From Nostoc indistinguendum CM1-VF10 (GTDB lineage: Bacteria; Cyanobacteriota; Cyanobacteriia; Cyanobacteriales; Nostocaceae): DNA of 64,000 bases. Both the position numbers and the translations under genes were made by a program. This document shows, piece after piece, positions 57,289 through 64,000 of this stretch (positions within the stretch are counted from its first letter, which is position 1; every line of letters starts with the position of its first letter). The stretch covers positions 25,273 through 89,272 of the forward strand of contig JAHHHS010000021.1 in assembly GCA_019359215.1 (NCBI GenBank), written 5' to 3'. A model generated the notes under the pieces. It saw only the letters and a list, made by a program, of their open reading frames with translations, ran no database searches and had not been told where the DNA came from.

Positions 57289-57726
57289 TTAAGTAGCGGA
57301 AGATAGAAGGTAAACAATCTCATCTATGATTTTCTCTGGACTCTCAAGCTTGACTAGAAATCGATTAAAACCAGCATGCAAAGCCTTATAACTTGAGACT
57401 TCCCGTGTATAAGAAGTGATAGCGATCGCAGGCAACTGTCTTAGGGATGGGCAAGAATGTACTCGAATTTGTTCAATTAACCAATTTCCATCATGATCGG
57501 GCAACTTCACATTGCACAGCAGAATATCGGGATGAAGTGATTCAACTAAGGCAAAGGCTGCTTCTGCATCCGTTAAAGTCATCACCTCTGCACCAGCTGC
57601 TTCCAAAATGAAGATGAGCAAATCTGCAATATCTGGCTCATCCTCTACCAGTAAAATCAAAATTCCAACAAGGGGGTGGAGCGAATTTAACTTAGTTTCT
57701 TGATTCATTTTTTGATCGGTTGCCAT
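57289..57726 (-). CDS. receiver domain protein lacking the phospho-accepting Asp
   Basis: 145 residues, one CheY-like domain. Acidic residues E28-D29 (LLVEDEPD), the Thr/Ser position (IAITSYT) and the Lys of NRFLVKLESP are in place, but the phosphorylation strand reads HPDILLCNVKLPDHDG, with Asn72 where Asp is expected. It therefore cannot be phosphorylated in the usual way and is probably a pseudo-receiver working by protein contact. No kinase or output domain is adjacent. Confidence 0.85.
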   Translation of the reverse strand: MATDQKMNQETKLNSLHPLVGILILLVEDEPDIADLLIFILEAAGAEVMTLTDAEAAFALVESLHPDILLCNVKLPDHDGNWLIEQIRVHSCPSLRQLPAIAITSYTREVSSYKALHAGFNRFLVKLESPEKIIDEIVYLLSSAT

Positions 57727-57865
57727 GCTGTCCCCTTATCGCTATAGTCTGCTATTTCTATTGCAACCCAGGGAGCAGAATAAGTATTCACCCTAAATAC
57801 AGAAACTTGGGGTGAAAAATTTTATCAATATGAAGATGTAATGAAGCAGTTTGAGACTTAACTGC

Positions 57866-58366
57866 CTAACTAAATGGTTTAGCGTCCTTGTGCTCAAAGA
57901 TTTCCACAGAATCGCCACGTCGAACCATGCGTTTTCCCAGATGTGGAAAATCAGCAATTTCCACATCTAGATTTTCTCCTCCCATTAAGTAAACTAAGTT
58001 TTCGTCCCCTATATTCCTGAGATGGTGGGCTACTGAAGGAGTTGGGAATGCCATAAAGTCCCCAGGGAAAACCTCAAATTCTTCCCCGTCGATTTCTGCG
58101 ATCGCTTGCCCCGATAGAATATAAATCCATTCTTCCTCGCAGTGGTGGGAATGGTAAACAAAAGATTCTTTCCCCGCAGGAATGACAGCAAAGTTGACCC
58201 CAGTACGCTTTAGCCCAACCGTGCGTCCCATGTATGTCCCCGATATTTCCGAGTTTTGATTCCAAGGGTGAGAGAAGGTCTGCATACTGTCGGCAATTTC
58301 TTTAGCACACAAAATCAAAGATTTTTTGTTGGTCATATTTACTAATTTCATATATTCAGTAAACAT
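57866..58366 (-). CDS. cupin domain protein
   Basis: 166 residues. The cupin barrel motifs are HSHHCEEEWIYILSGQAIAE (motif 1, two His plus Glu) and GDFMAFPTPSVAHHLRNIGD (motif 2 with His). These ligands usually bind a divalent metal. The N-terminal residues 20-50 (ADSMQTFSHPWNQNSEISGT) resemble a lyase or isomerase-type cupin, but the substrate is unknown. Starts at residue 6 or 11 are equally possible. It stands alone. Confidence 0.85.
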   Translation of the reverse strand: MFTEYMKLVNMTNKKSLILCAKEIADSMQTFSHPWNQNSEISGTYMGRTVGLKRTGVNFAVIPAGKESFVYHSHHCEEEWIYILSGQAIAEIDGEEFEVFPGDFMAFPTPSVAHHLRNIGDENLVYLMGGENLDVEIADFPHLGKRMVRRGDSVEIFEHKDAKPFS

Positions 58367-58514
58367 TGTAAGACGTTACTTTAACTGGGTGCTTAATAGA
58401 TGTGCCTTTGAACCGCGCCAAGCTGGTAAACAGTAGAGCTTTGTGAATCAGCTGAATAATATTTTTTGGTAATAGGTAATTGCAGAAAAGCTATTACCCA
58501 CTACTCATGACTCA

Positions 58515-59927
58515 TTACCGAGGTTCAGTTTGAGTTGAAACTGTTAAAACTTGCGGAGGTGTAGCATCCGGCGGATAGAGAAAGTCTACTTCTACTAAAG
58601 AGCGATCGCCTGCTTTCATATTTAATAAAACTAACGGTTCCCCTGGTTGACCTCTCTTTTGCACTAAATGCACAAACTCTGTTTTTGGCTGACCTTGGTC
58701 ATCTTTATAACGTACCCGCACTGTCCCCCGGAAGAATACTTGACGGGCTGGTGTACTGAAAAAGCGTAACCCTGCTTTAACTAACTGATCCTCTTTGAGC
58801 GGGGTCTGTATGGATACACTAACGATTTGAGGATTTTGAGTATTGTTGTATAGCGGCAACTTGAGATTATATTGAATCCCATAGTTGCCATGAGCGCGAT
58901 ATGCGGTGTCAGGATAGCGCACCAACATGGGCGCACTTTGAATTTGACCAGTTCCTAAGGTACCGCCATGCAAGCTACTCAGAGCGTAGGAAAATACTTG
59001 ACCAGGCTGAGGAATAGTCAGATACCTGGCTTTAGGACTATCCACTAATAAGGCTCTCCATCGTGAACCACCAGCCACTCCAGCAACACGCCCATAAATT
59101 CTTGGTTTGCCAGTTTCCTCTAAGGGAGTAGGCGCTTTATCTCGTGGCCCAGCCACATCACTATTATTGAGTAAATTTTGCCACTCTTCTAAAGTAGGCG
59201 ATCGCTCACTGCCATCAGGATTCAGCCGTGCAAACATAGCTAGGCTAGCTGCATAAACAGTGCCATTACTTTGCAGTCGCATGAACGTAGAACGACCATT
59301 AAGAGGTGGTGTCAGTCCCTGCACGGGAATTGGTAAATTTAGTAACATCCGACTTTGCCCTGCTGGAATGTCAATTTGAGCAGGGAAACTCTCTTGTCGC
59401 CGTCCCCTGAGTACATCAGACATAACGCGATCGCCTGGGCCAGCAAAAATTGTACCCAAAAGATTTTGGCTCAAGGATGGTAATTGAATAAATGGTGCAT
59501 CCGGTTGACTCAAATAACTCGCCGCCTGCCAAATATTTAACCTCACTGCTTCAGAACCAGGGTTGTGCAAAATTATCCCTAGATAGAGCGATGTCTCCGA
59601 CGGGCTACGCCTACGCAAATTCTCTGGCGGTTCAGCCTTAGCAACATGGTGAGCAAAAATATCAAATCGTCCTCGAAAGGGAAAATTTAGATGCGCCGTT
59701 GGCACTTTTTTGCCATCTGGTGGAAAAGTGGAGAGTAAAATTCCTTCTTTTAACACCAATTCTGGACTATTGCTGTTAAACGTTGGTACTGTATCCAATT
59801 GGCCTGGCAAAGGACGCACTTCTTGTAATTGCACGACTTCTTCAAGTGGTGGCGTGGCAGGAGTTAATTGGACAATTGGGAAAATTAGTAACAATGGCAA
59901 CATATACTTAGATATTTCTTTCACCAT
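58515..59927 (-). CDS. DUF3370 exported protein
   Basis: 470 residues. A signal peptide (MVKEISKYMLPLLLIFPIVQ) leads into VVQLQEVRPLPGQLDTVPTF and then FRGRFDIFAHHVAK, the start of DUF3370, a cyanobacteria-specific periplasmic or envelope family of unknown function. The body is beta-rich. A segment near residues 102-112 (ENLRRRSPSETSLYL, bases about 59585-59630) is encoded by the dispersed repeat TTGCGTAGGCGTAGCCCGTC and looks inserted in frame. Confidence 0.78.
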   Translation of the reverse strand: MVKEISKYMLPLLLIFPIVQLTPATPPLEEVVQLQEVRPLPGQLDTVPTFNSNSPELVLKEGILLSTFPPDGKKVPTAHLNFPFRGRFDIFAHHVAKAEPPENLRRRSPSETSLYLGIILHNPGSEAVRLNIWQAASYLSQPDAPFIQLPSLSQNLLGTIFAGPGDRVMSDVLRGRRQESFPAQIDIPAGQSRMLLNLPIPVQGLTPPLNGRSTFMRLQSNGTVYAASLAMFARLNPDGSERSPTLEEWQNLLNNSDVAGPRDKAPTPLEETGKPRIYGRVAGVAGGSRWRALLVDSPKARYLTIPQPGQVFSYALSSLHGGTLGTGQIQSAPMLVRYPDTAYRAHGNYGIQYNLKLPLYNNTQNPQIVSVSIQTPLKEDQLVKAGLRFFSTPARQVFFRGTVRVRYKDDQGQPKTEFVHLVQKRGQPGEPLVLLNMKAGDRSLVEVDFLYPPDATPPQVLTVSTQTEPR

Positions 59928-60510
59928 ACAGACATTAACAACTTGATGAAAGTGCCAGTTTGTTAATAATTAATACGAAATCTCCAAGAATATCCATCAA
60001 GTTTTCCCGATTGAGGAACCAAAACGAGTTTGTTTTGGCTTAATTAGTCCAACACTTAAGAGTAAAGGCTCTCTGGTGGTTCTGCTACGCGATCGCAGAC
60101 AAATTTACCGCAGTGGTGACTAATCTGGATGCCGTTGCTCCTTTCACTAATTCCTTTAAATCAACTTCTGTCTACAAACCATTTCTTTTCAGCTAGCAAC
60201 TGCTTCCACATTTAATTGTGTACGGCTTATAGCCATGCCACAACAGATAATGTTATCAGGTTAGATTGTATTCATTTTTTCCATTACCTGAGTACTGGCA
60301 AGTTACATATTTACGGGTAACTAGGGTAAAAAACTTAAGCCATCTGGGATCAGATCAAGTTTGGTAACTTCAAATAATAAATCATCAGAAGAATTCGACT
60401 GTTGATCTTTTATCCAAATGTCAAAATAAATTAATAGAATTCTTTTCTTCATAACAAATATTATTTAGAATAGAAAAACCCTCCATAATAAATTTACAAG
60501 GAGCAGGTAA
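59928..60510. other. AT-rich gap between divergent genes
   Basis: I see no gene. Short repeat pieces surround HIP1 sites near 60089. The stretch should hold promoters for the DUF3370 gene and hisH. Confidence 0.4.
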
Positions 60511-61146
60511 ATGCCAGTAATTGCGGTCGTAGATTACGAGATGGGAAATTTGCATTCAGTCTGCAAAGGCTTGGAAAAAGCTGGGGCAACTCCTAATGTT
60601 ACTTATTCTCCAAAGGAATTAGAACAAGCAGATGCAATAGTGCTGCCGGGAGTGGGAGCATTTGATCCAGCAGTGCAACACCTGCGAGCGCGTGGTTTGG
60701 AACAACCTATTAAAGAAGCGATCGCATCTGGTAAACCTTTCTTAGGAATTTGTCTAGGATTGCAAATTCTGTTTGAATCAAGTGCAGAAGGCACCCAACC
60801 AGGACTAGGAATTATTAAAGGAAAAGTGCGGCGGTTTTGTCCAGAATCTGACATCACTATTCCTCACATGGGTTGGAATCAACTGGAAATGACTCAGACA
60901 AAAAGTATTTTATGGGAGCATTTACCAGCCGATCCTTGGGTATATTTTGTCCATTCTTACTATGTTGACCCAATAGATCCGCAAATCCGTGCAGCAACCA
61001 TCACCCACGGTACTCAAACCGTCACAGCTGCGATCGCTCATGAAAACCTGATGGCAGTTCAATTTCACCCCGAAAAATCCTCTAATATTGGATTGCAAAT
61101 CTTGTCTAATTTTGTTGCTCAAGTCCGCGAAAAAATTCCTGCCTAA
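60511..61146 (+). CDS. hisH: imidazole glycerol phosphate synthase subunit HisH
   Basis: 211 residues. It is a class I glutamine amidotransferase with nucleophile Cys81 (FLGICLGLQILFE) and the His-Glu pair of the triad (H186, E188 in QFHPEKSS). It starts MPVIAVVDYEMGNLHSVCKG, with AGGAG seven bases before the ATG. With HisF it uses glutamine nitrogen to close the imidazole ring in histidine synthesis, also releasing AICAR to purines. hisF is not adjacent. Confidence 0.96.
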   Translation: MPVIAVVDYEMGNLHSVCKGLEKAGATPNVTYSPKELEQADAIVLPGVGAFDPAVQHLRARGLEQPIKEAIASGKPFLGICLGLQILFESSAEGTQPGLGIIKGKVRRFCPESDITIPHMGWNQLEMTQTKSILWEHLPADPWVYFVHSYYVDPIDPQIRAATITHGTQTVTAAIAHENLMAVQFHPEKSSNIGLQILSNFVAQVREKIPA

Positions 61147-61223
61147 TCCTCTTTTTGTCATTTGTTCTTTGTCTTTTGTCTAAAATTAATGACTAATGAT
61201 CAATGACTAATGATTGATAACCA

Positions 61224-61814
61224 ATGAGCTTGAGAATTTACGGCAATCGTCAGCTAAAAACTTTACCAGGAAAAGAAACTAGACCCACCAGTGCGCGGGT
61301 TAGAGAGGCAGTATTTAATATTTGGCAGGGAGAAATTGCAGGTTGCCACTGGCTGGATTTGTGCGCCGGTACTGGTTCAATGGGTGCAGAGGCTTTGTGT
61401 AGAGGAGCCAGCCTAGTAGTGGGAATTGAACAATCGAGCCGAGCCTGTGCCACCATCCAACAAAATTGGCAGCAGGTAGCTAATGCCGAGCAAGAACTTT
61501 GGGTGTTGCGGGGAGATATTATCCAACAGTTAAAGACTTTATCAGGCAAGCAATTCCATAGAATCTACTTTGATCCACCTTATGCTAGTGGATTGTACCA
61601 GCCAGTATTAAAAGCGATCGCTCACTATCAACTTTTAGATCCTAGTGGTGAAATCGCAGTTGAACACACCTCCCAAGGTTGGACACCGCCAGAGATTCCG
61701 ACTTGGGAAATTTGCCGCGAGAAAATTTACGGCAATACATCACTTACTTTCTACAGAATTCGGAGTGAGGGTTCAGGGGCAGATAAAGGAGATAAGGAAC
61801 AACATAACTCCTAA
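61224..61814 (+). CDS. rsmD: 16S rRNA (guanine966-N2)-methyltransferase
   Basis: 196 residues. It starts with SLRIYGNRQLKTLPGKETRP and TSARVREAVFNIW, then the SAM loop WLDLCAGTGSMGAEALCRGA and the catalytic IYFDPPYASG (DPPY). These are RsmD features; it methylates G966 in 16S rRNA during 30S assembly. The last 18 or so residues (SEGSGADKGDKEQHNS) are repeat-like tail sequence. It lies 77 bases after hisH on the same strand. Confidence 0.93.
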   Translation: MSLRIYGNRQLKTLPGKETRPTSARVREAVFNIWQGEIAGCHWLDLCAGTGSMGAEALCRGASLVVGIEQSSRACATIQQNWQQVANAEQELWVLRGDIIQQLKTLSGKQFHRIYFDPPYASGLYQPVLKAIAHYQLLDPSGEIAVEHTSQGWTPPEIPTWEICREKIYGNTSLTFYRIRSEGSGADKGDKEQHNS

Positions 61815-61870
61815 TTCTTAACTCCTAACTCCTAACTCCTAACTTAGCGCTGGGAACTCAGCACTGGGCA
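61803..61870 (+). repeat. AACTCCT heptamer run
   Basis: AACTCCTAATTCTTAACTCC with TAACTCCTAACTCCTAACTT is a run of the heptamer AACTCCT, followed by GGGAACTCAGCACTGGGC. It overlaps the last codons of rsmD and lies next to the petG stop. Confidence 0.75.
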
Positions 61871-61875
61871 TTCCC

Positions 61876-61989
61876 TCAGCCCCCCAACTGATTGGGGCGC
61901 TTGTATTGCTTATAGGCAGCATAAAACAATCCGGCGAGGGTGACGAAAACTAGACCAAGGACAATACCTGATAATAAGGGTTCAACCAC
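61876..61989 (-). CDS. petG: cytochrome b6f complex subunit V (PetG)
   Basis: 37 residues: [20 protein letters not shown] and then [17 protein letters not shown]. This is the full PetG, one membrane helix in the thylakoid b6f complex, needed for its stability. The GTG start at 61989 has AGAGGAGA eight bases before it. A longer in-frame extension upstream is ruled out by PetG's known length. It is divergent from cytM across 210 bases. Confidence 0.95.
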   Translation of the reverse strand: MVEPLLSGIVLGLVFVTLAGLFYAAYKQYKRPNQLGG

Positions 61990-62199
61990 TGTAAATCTCC
62001 TCTTTGTAATTATTAAATATTCGTTGCCTGTTTTTGATTTTACCAAATTTCGTATGAATCCTGAGCCATGCAGCCTTTTCCAAAGGCGACTGCCCACAAG
62101 AAAATAGTCTTCTGTGCTTGCAGACACAATCAAGAACTTTTAAGCTATGTGTAGGAAATGAAAACTTTTTAGCACACCTAGACTTTCACAGCAAACCTT

Positions 62200-62574
62200 T
62201 TGGATAACCAGATTACCAAACCTGAAATTTTGATTCAGCGGATCGTTTTATTGACGCTGGCTATACTGCTAGCAGTCCCTTTGGGCTTTTTTGGTGTTCA
62301 GTTGGTTCAAGCCTCCGATCCATACGTCAAGAGTGTTCTATCCTTAACAGGAAACCCAGTTCAAGGACACGCGATCTTTCAAATTAACTGTGCCGGTTGT
62401 CATGGTTTGGAAGCAGACGGGCGAGTAGGACCCAGTTTGCAAGCTGTCTCAAAGCACAAGTCTCGATATGGACTGATTCACCAAGTGATCAGTGGCGAAA
62501 CACCGCCAATGCCAAAATTCCAACCTAGTGCCCAAGAAATGGCTGATCTTTTGAACTATTTAGAGTCGTTGTAA
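62200..62574 (+). CDS. cytM: cytochrome cM
   Basis: 124 residues. An N-terminal hydrophobic anchor (IVLLTLAILLAVPLGFFGVQ) precedes a mono-heme domain: C64-AG-C67-H68 (INCAGCHGLEADG), VGPSLQAVSKHKSRYGLIHQ and the Met ligand region TPPMPKF (M104). This is the order I remember for cyanobacterial CytM, linked to respiratory control in stress and mixotrophy. The only plausible start is TTG at 62200, without a clear Shine-Dalgarno site; an in-frame TAG lies just upstream. A divergent petG neighbour is usual for cytM. Confidence 0.88.
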   Translation: MDNQITKPEILIQRIVLLTLAILLAVPLGFFGVQLVQASDPYVKSVLSLTGNPVQGHAIFQINCAGCHGLEADGRVGPSLQAVSKHKSRYGLIHQVISGETPPMPKFQPSAQEMADLLNYLESL

Positions 62575-62613
62575 ACTTTAGAATTTTTGGTTGCGGAATA
62601 TATAAATCCCTAA

Positions 62614-62650
62614 TGGAAAAAGGTAACATGAGATGTGCTGCCTTTTTCCA
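62614..62650 (+). terminator. hairpin after cytM
   Basis: TGGAAAAAGG (62614-62623) pairs with CCTTTTTCCA (62641-62650), 40 bases after the cytM stop. The T-run is inside the stem rather than after it, so strength is uncertain. Confidence 0.6.
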
Positions 62651-63009
62651 TTTCTGACAAGTTCAACAAGCCCTTAAGTAAAACACCTTTGTTAGAAGAG
62701 GCTTAACTCAAAGACACCCTACCTCGGTCTGATAACTTTGTCTTCTAAGTTGCAGTAGCGATAAGTGTCATTAGTTATTAGTCATTTGACCTTTGTCCTT
62801 ATTATTCACATCTGGCCATATTTACGTAGAATCTTTGATAAAAACTCATATAAACTGTATATTTTAAAGTATGTTAAAGCCACGATTTAACTATTACGAA
62901 AGTGAGGTTAGCGTACCTAACTCGGTAAGATTAAAACAAAAGCTCCCAGTGAATGAGCTAAGGTTTAACTTATTTAACAAACTAGATATTTTGAGATGCC
63001 TAAAAGCTA
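62651..63009. other. gap upstream of the parvulin gene
   Basis: I see no gene. GTCATTAGTTATTAGTCATT is a short heptamer-type repeat near 62768-62787. The stretch presumably holds the promoter for the downstream isomerase gene. Confidence 0.4.
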
Positions 63010-63801
63010 ATGACTGAAGCGATCCAAATCGGTAATCGTACAATCACAGCTAGTGAACTGATTTCCTTACTGGCAAGTTATCAAATGCTGCCACAGTTGC
63101 AGCGCGAATTAATCATCGATCAAGCAATAGAGCAAAACTCACGCGCTGCGAATGTAGCAATAGAGTGTACACCTGAGGAAGTAGCCCAAGCTCAACAGCA
63201 GTTTTACGCTGAAAAACAGTTCAAAACTGAAGAAGACATCCAGGCTTGGATGGCGCATCAAGGGCTGACTCCCGAACAACTAGAAGTTATTACTACTCGT
63301 AAACTTAAAATTGAAAAATTCAAGCAAGCCACTTGGGGTAATAAACTGGAATCCTACTTTTTTCAGTCCAAGGCAAAACTAGACAAAGTAATTTATTCCC
63401 TGCTGCGAACCCAGGATGTGGGAATTGCCCAAGAACTTTACTTCCGGATTCAGGCAAAAGAAAACTCTTTTTCTGACTTGGCGCGTGAATATTCACTCGG
63501 GCCAGAAGCGCAAACTGGAGGCTTAGTAGGCCCGATTGAACTAAATGCACTACATCCTGTAATGGTACAAATGCTTTCTAGCAGTCAACCAGGTCAGATA
63601 TTGCCCCCTACCCGTATTGCTGACTGGTTCGTGATTTTGCGGCTGGAAAAATTTATCCCCGCCCAACTGGATGAATTTATGAAAGTGCGACTTCTGAATG
63701 AACTATTTGAAACCTGGCTACAAGAACAGCAAAAGCAAAATATATCTGCACCACAAGAGGAGGGGGGCACGGAAGGGCAGGGAGAGGGTGATAAAGTTTA
63801 G
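63010..63801 (+). CDS. parvulin-type peptidyl-prolyl isomerase
   Basis: 263 residues. The N-terminal half is a SurA-like helical chaperone segment (ELISLLASYQMLPQLQRELI, EDIQAWMAHQGLTPEQLEVI). The PpiC domain covers about 130-225: FSDLAREYSLGPEAQTGGLV with GP and PGQILPPTRIADWFVILRLE. There is no signal peptide, so it may act on proteins handed to a neighbouring exporter; in related cyanobacteria such genes sit before ABC or HlyD export genes, but the window ends too soon to see. The C-terminus is Glu/Gly repeat-like. Confidence 0.8.
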   Translation: MTEAIQIGNRTITASELISLLASYQMLPQLQRELIIDQAIEQNSRAANVAIECTPEEVAQAQQQFYAEKQFKTEEDIQAWMAHQGLTPEQLEVITTRKLKIEKFKQATWGNKLESYFFQSKAKLDKVIYSLLRTQDVGIAQELYFRIQAKENSFSDLAREYSLGPEAQTGGLVGPIELNALHPVMVQMLSSSQPGQILPPTRIADWFVILRLEKFIPAQLDEFMKVRLLNELFETWLQEQQKQNISAPQEEGGTEGQGEGDKV

Positions 63802-63917
63802 CAGCTAGCTGCCTGCCTCAAAATGTTCTCATATCAAATCCGTTTGTATCGGGATTATTTCTCTGTGCCTTCAGCGTCTCTGCGGTTTTTTAATCATTCA
63901 GATGCTACATAATAAAT

Positions 63918-63953
63918 AAAAACCCCTACTTGCTATGTGAACTAGGGGTTTTT
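63918..63953 (+). terminator. intrinsic terminator after the isomerase gene
   Basis: AAAAACCCCTA (63918-63928) pairs with TAGGGGTTTTT (63943-63953), a perfect 11-bp stem with A- and T-runs, 117 bases after the stop. The final 47 bases of the window show no gene. Confidence 0.8.
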
Positions 63954-64000
63954 GTGTTTTAGTTTGTATAATTATCCCTGGCATCGAGCTATTTTTGCGT

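Overview
The window comes from a filamentous, probably heterocyst-forming cyanobacterium (Nostoc/Anabaena type). Signs are: cyanobacteria-only genes (split rpoC1/rpoC2, ndhH, petG, cytM, PacS and Atx1 copper proteins, DUF3370, a pentapeptide protein, a cyanobacteriochrome-like GAF protein); very frequent HIP1 octamers (GCGATCGC); short tandem heptamer-type repeats in gene gaps; and many small inverted-repeat elements. No rRNA, tRNA, CRISPR array, prophage or complete insertion sequence was seen.

Layout. 1-2487: 3' part of a Ski2-like helicase. 2771-6453: small secreted protein, His-rich Zn/Cd-type P1B ATPase, exported protein. 6454-7213: gene debris and a possible small RNA. 7214-11448: Rieske oxygenase and a copper operon (atx1-pacS-small membrane protein). 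12410-18180: sugar cluster of a divergent sucrose synthase, a GH65 disaccharide phosphorylase and beta-phosphoglucomutase, with a 21-bp minisatellite inside it. 18204-19049: repeat element and deleted histidine kinase. 19050-20532: Rrf2 regulator, pentapeptide protein, DUF2243 membrane protein. 20639-24848: argD, potassium channel, DUF3445 heme demethylase-like protein beside an MMADHC-like protein. 25432-29338: small protein, ExbB, rsmH, ndhH. 29339-31409: a graveyard (broken Uma2 gene, 62-bp repeats, DNA methylase tail). 31410-34998: GAF photoreceptor candidate, VOC protein, MidA-like methyltransferase, tiny membrane protein, dehydrogenase. 35060-42592: helical-repeat membrane protein, Hsp33, SRPBCC-like protein, two nuclease-fold proteins, universal stress protein, hisD. 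43340-54945: rpsT, tatD and rpoB-rpoC1-rpoC2. 55093-64000: Uma2 protein, unknown protein, receiver-like protein, cupin, DUF3370, hisH, rsmD, petG/cytM divergent pair, parvulin isomerase.

Functional themes. Copper handling (atx1-pacS) and Zn/Cd export lie close together. Phosphorylase plus beta-phosphoglucomutase would turn an alpha-glucosyl disaccharide into glucose 6-phosphate; the sucrose synthase-like gene beside them has lost residues normally used for UDP binding. petG, cytM and ndhH belong to electron transport. The rpsT-tatD-rpoBC1C2 block is the gene-expression core; its leader has an SD-sequestering hairpin and two untested mini-ORFs.

The most unusual general feature is that small dispersed repeats have invaded not only gaps but coding regions: at least six genes carry in-frame, low-complexity segments whose DNA resembles the intergenic repeats. 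I found no clear new multi-gene system. The best candidates for follow-up are the sucrose synthase-like/GH65/pgmB cluster, the DUF3445-MMADHC pair, the stand-alone GAF protein and the rpoB leader. All family names come from sequence motifs and memory of the families; no search was run.
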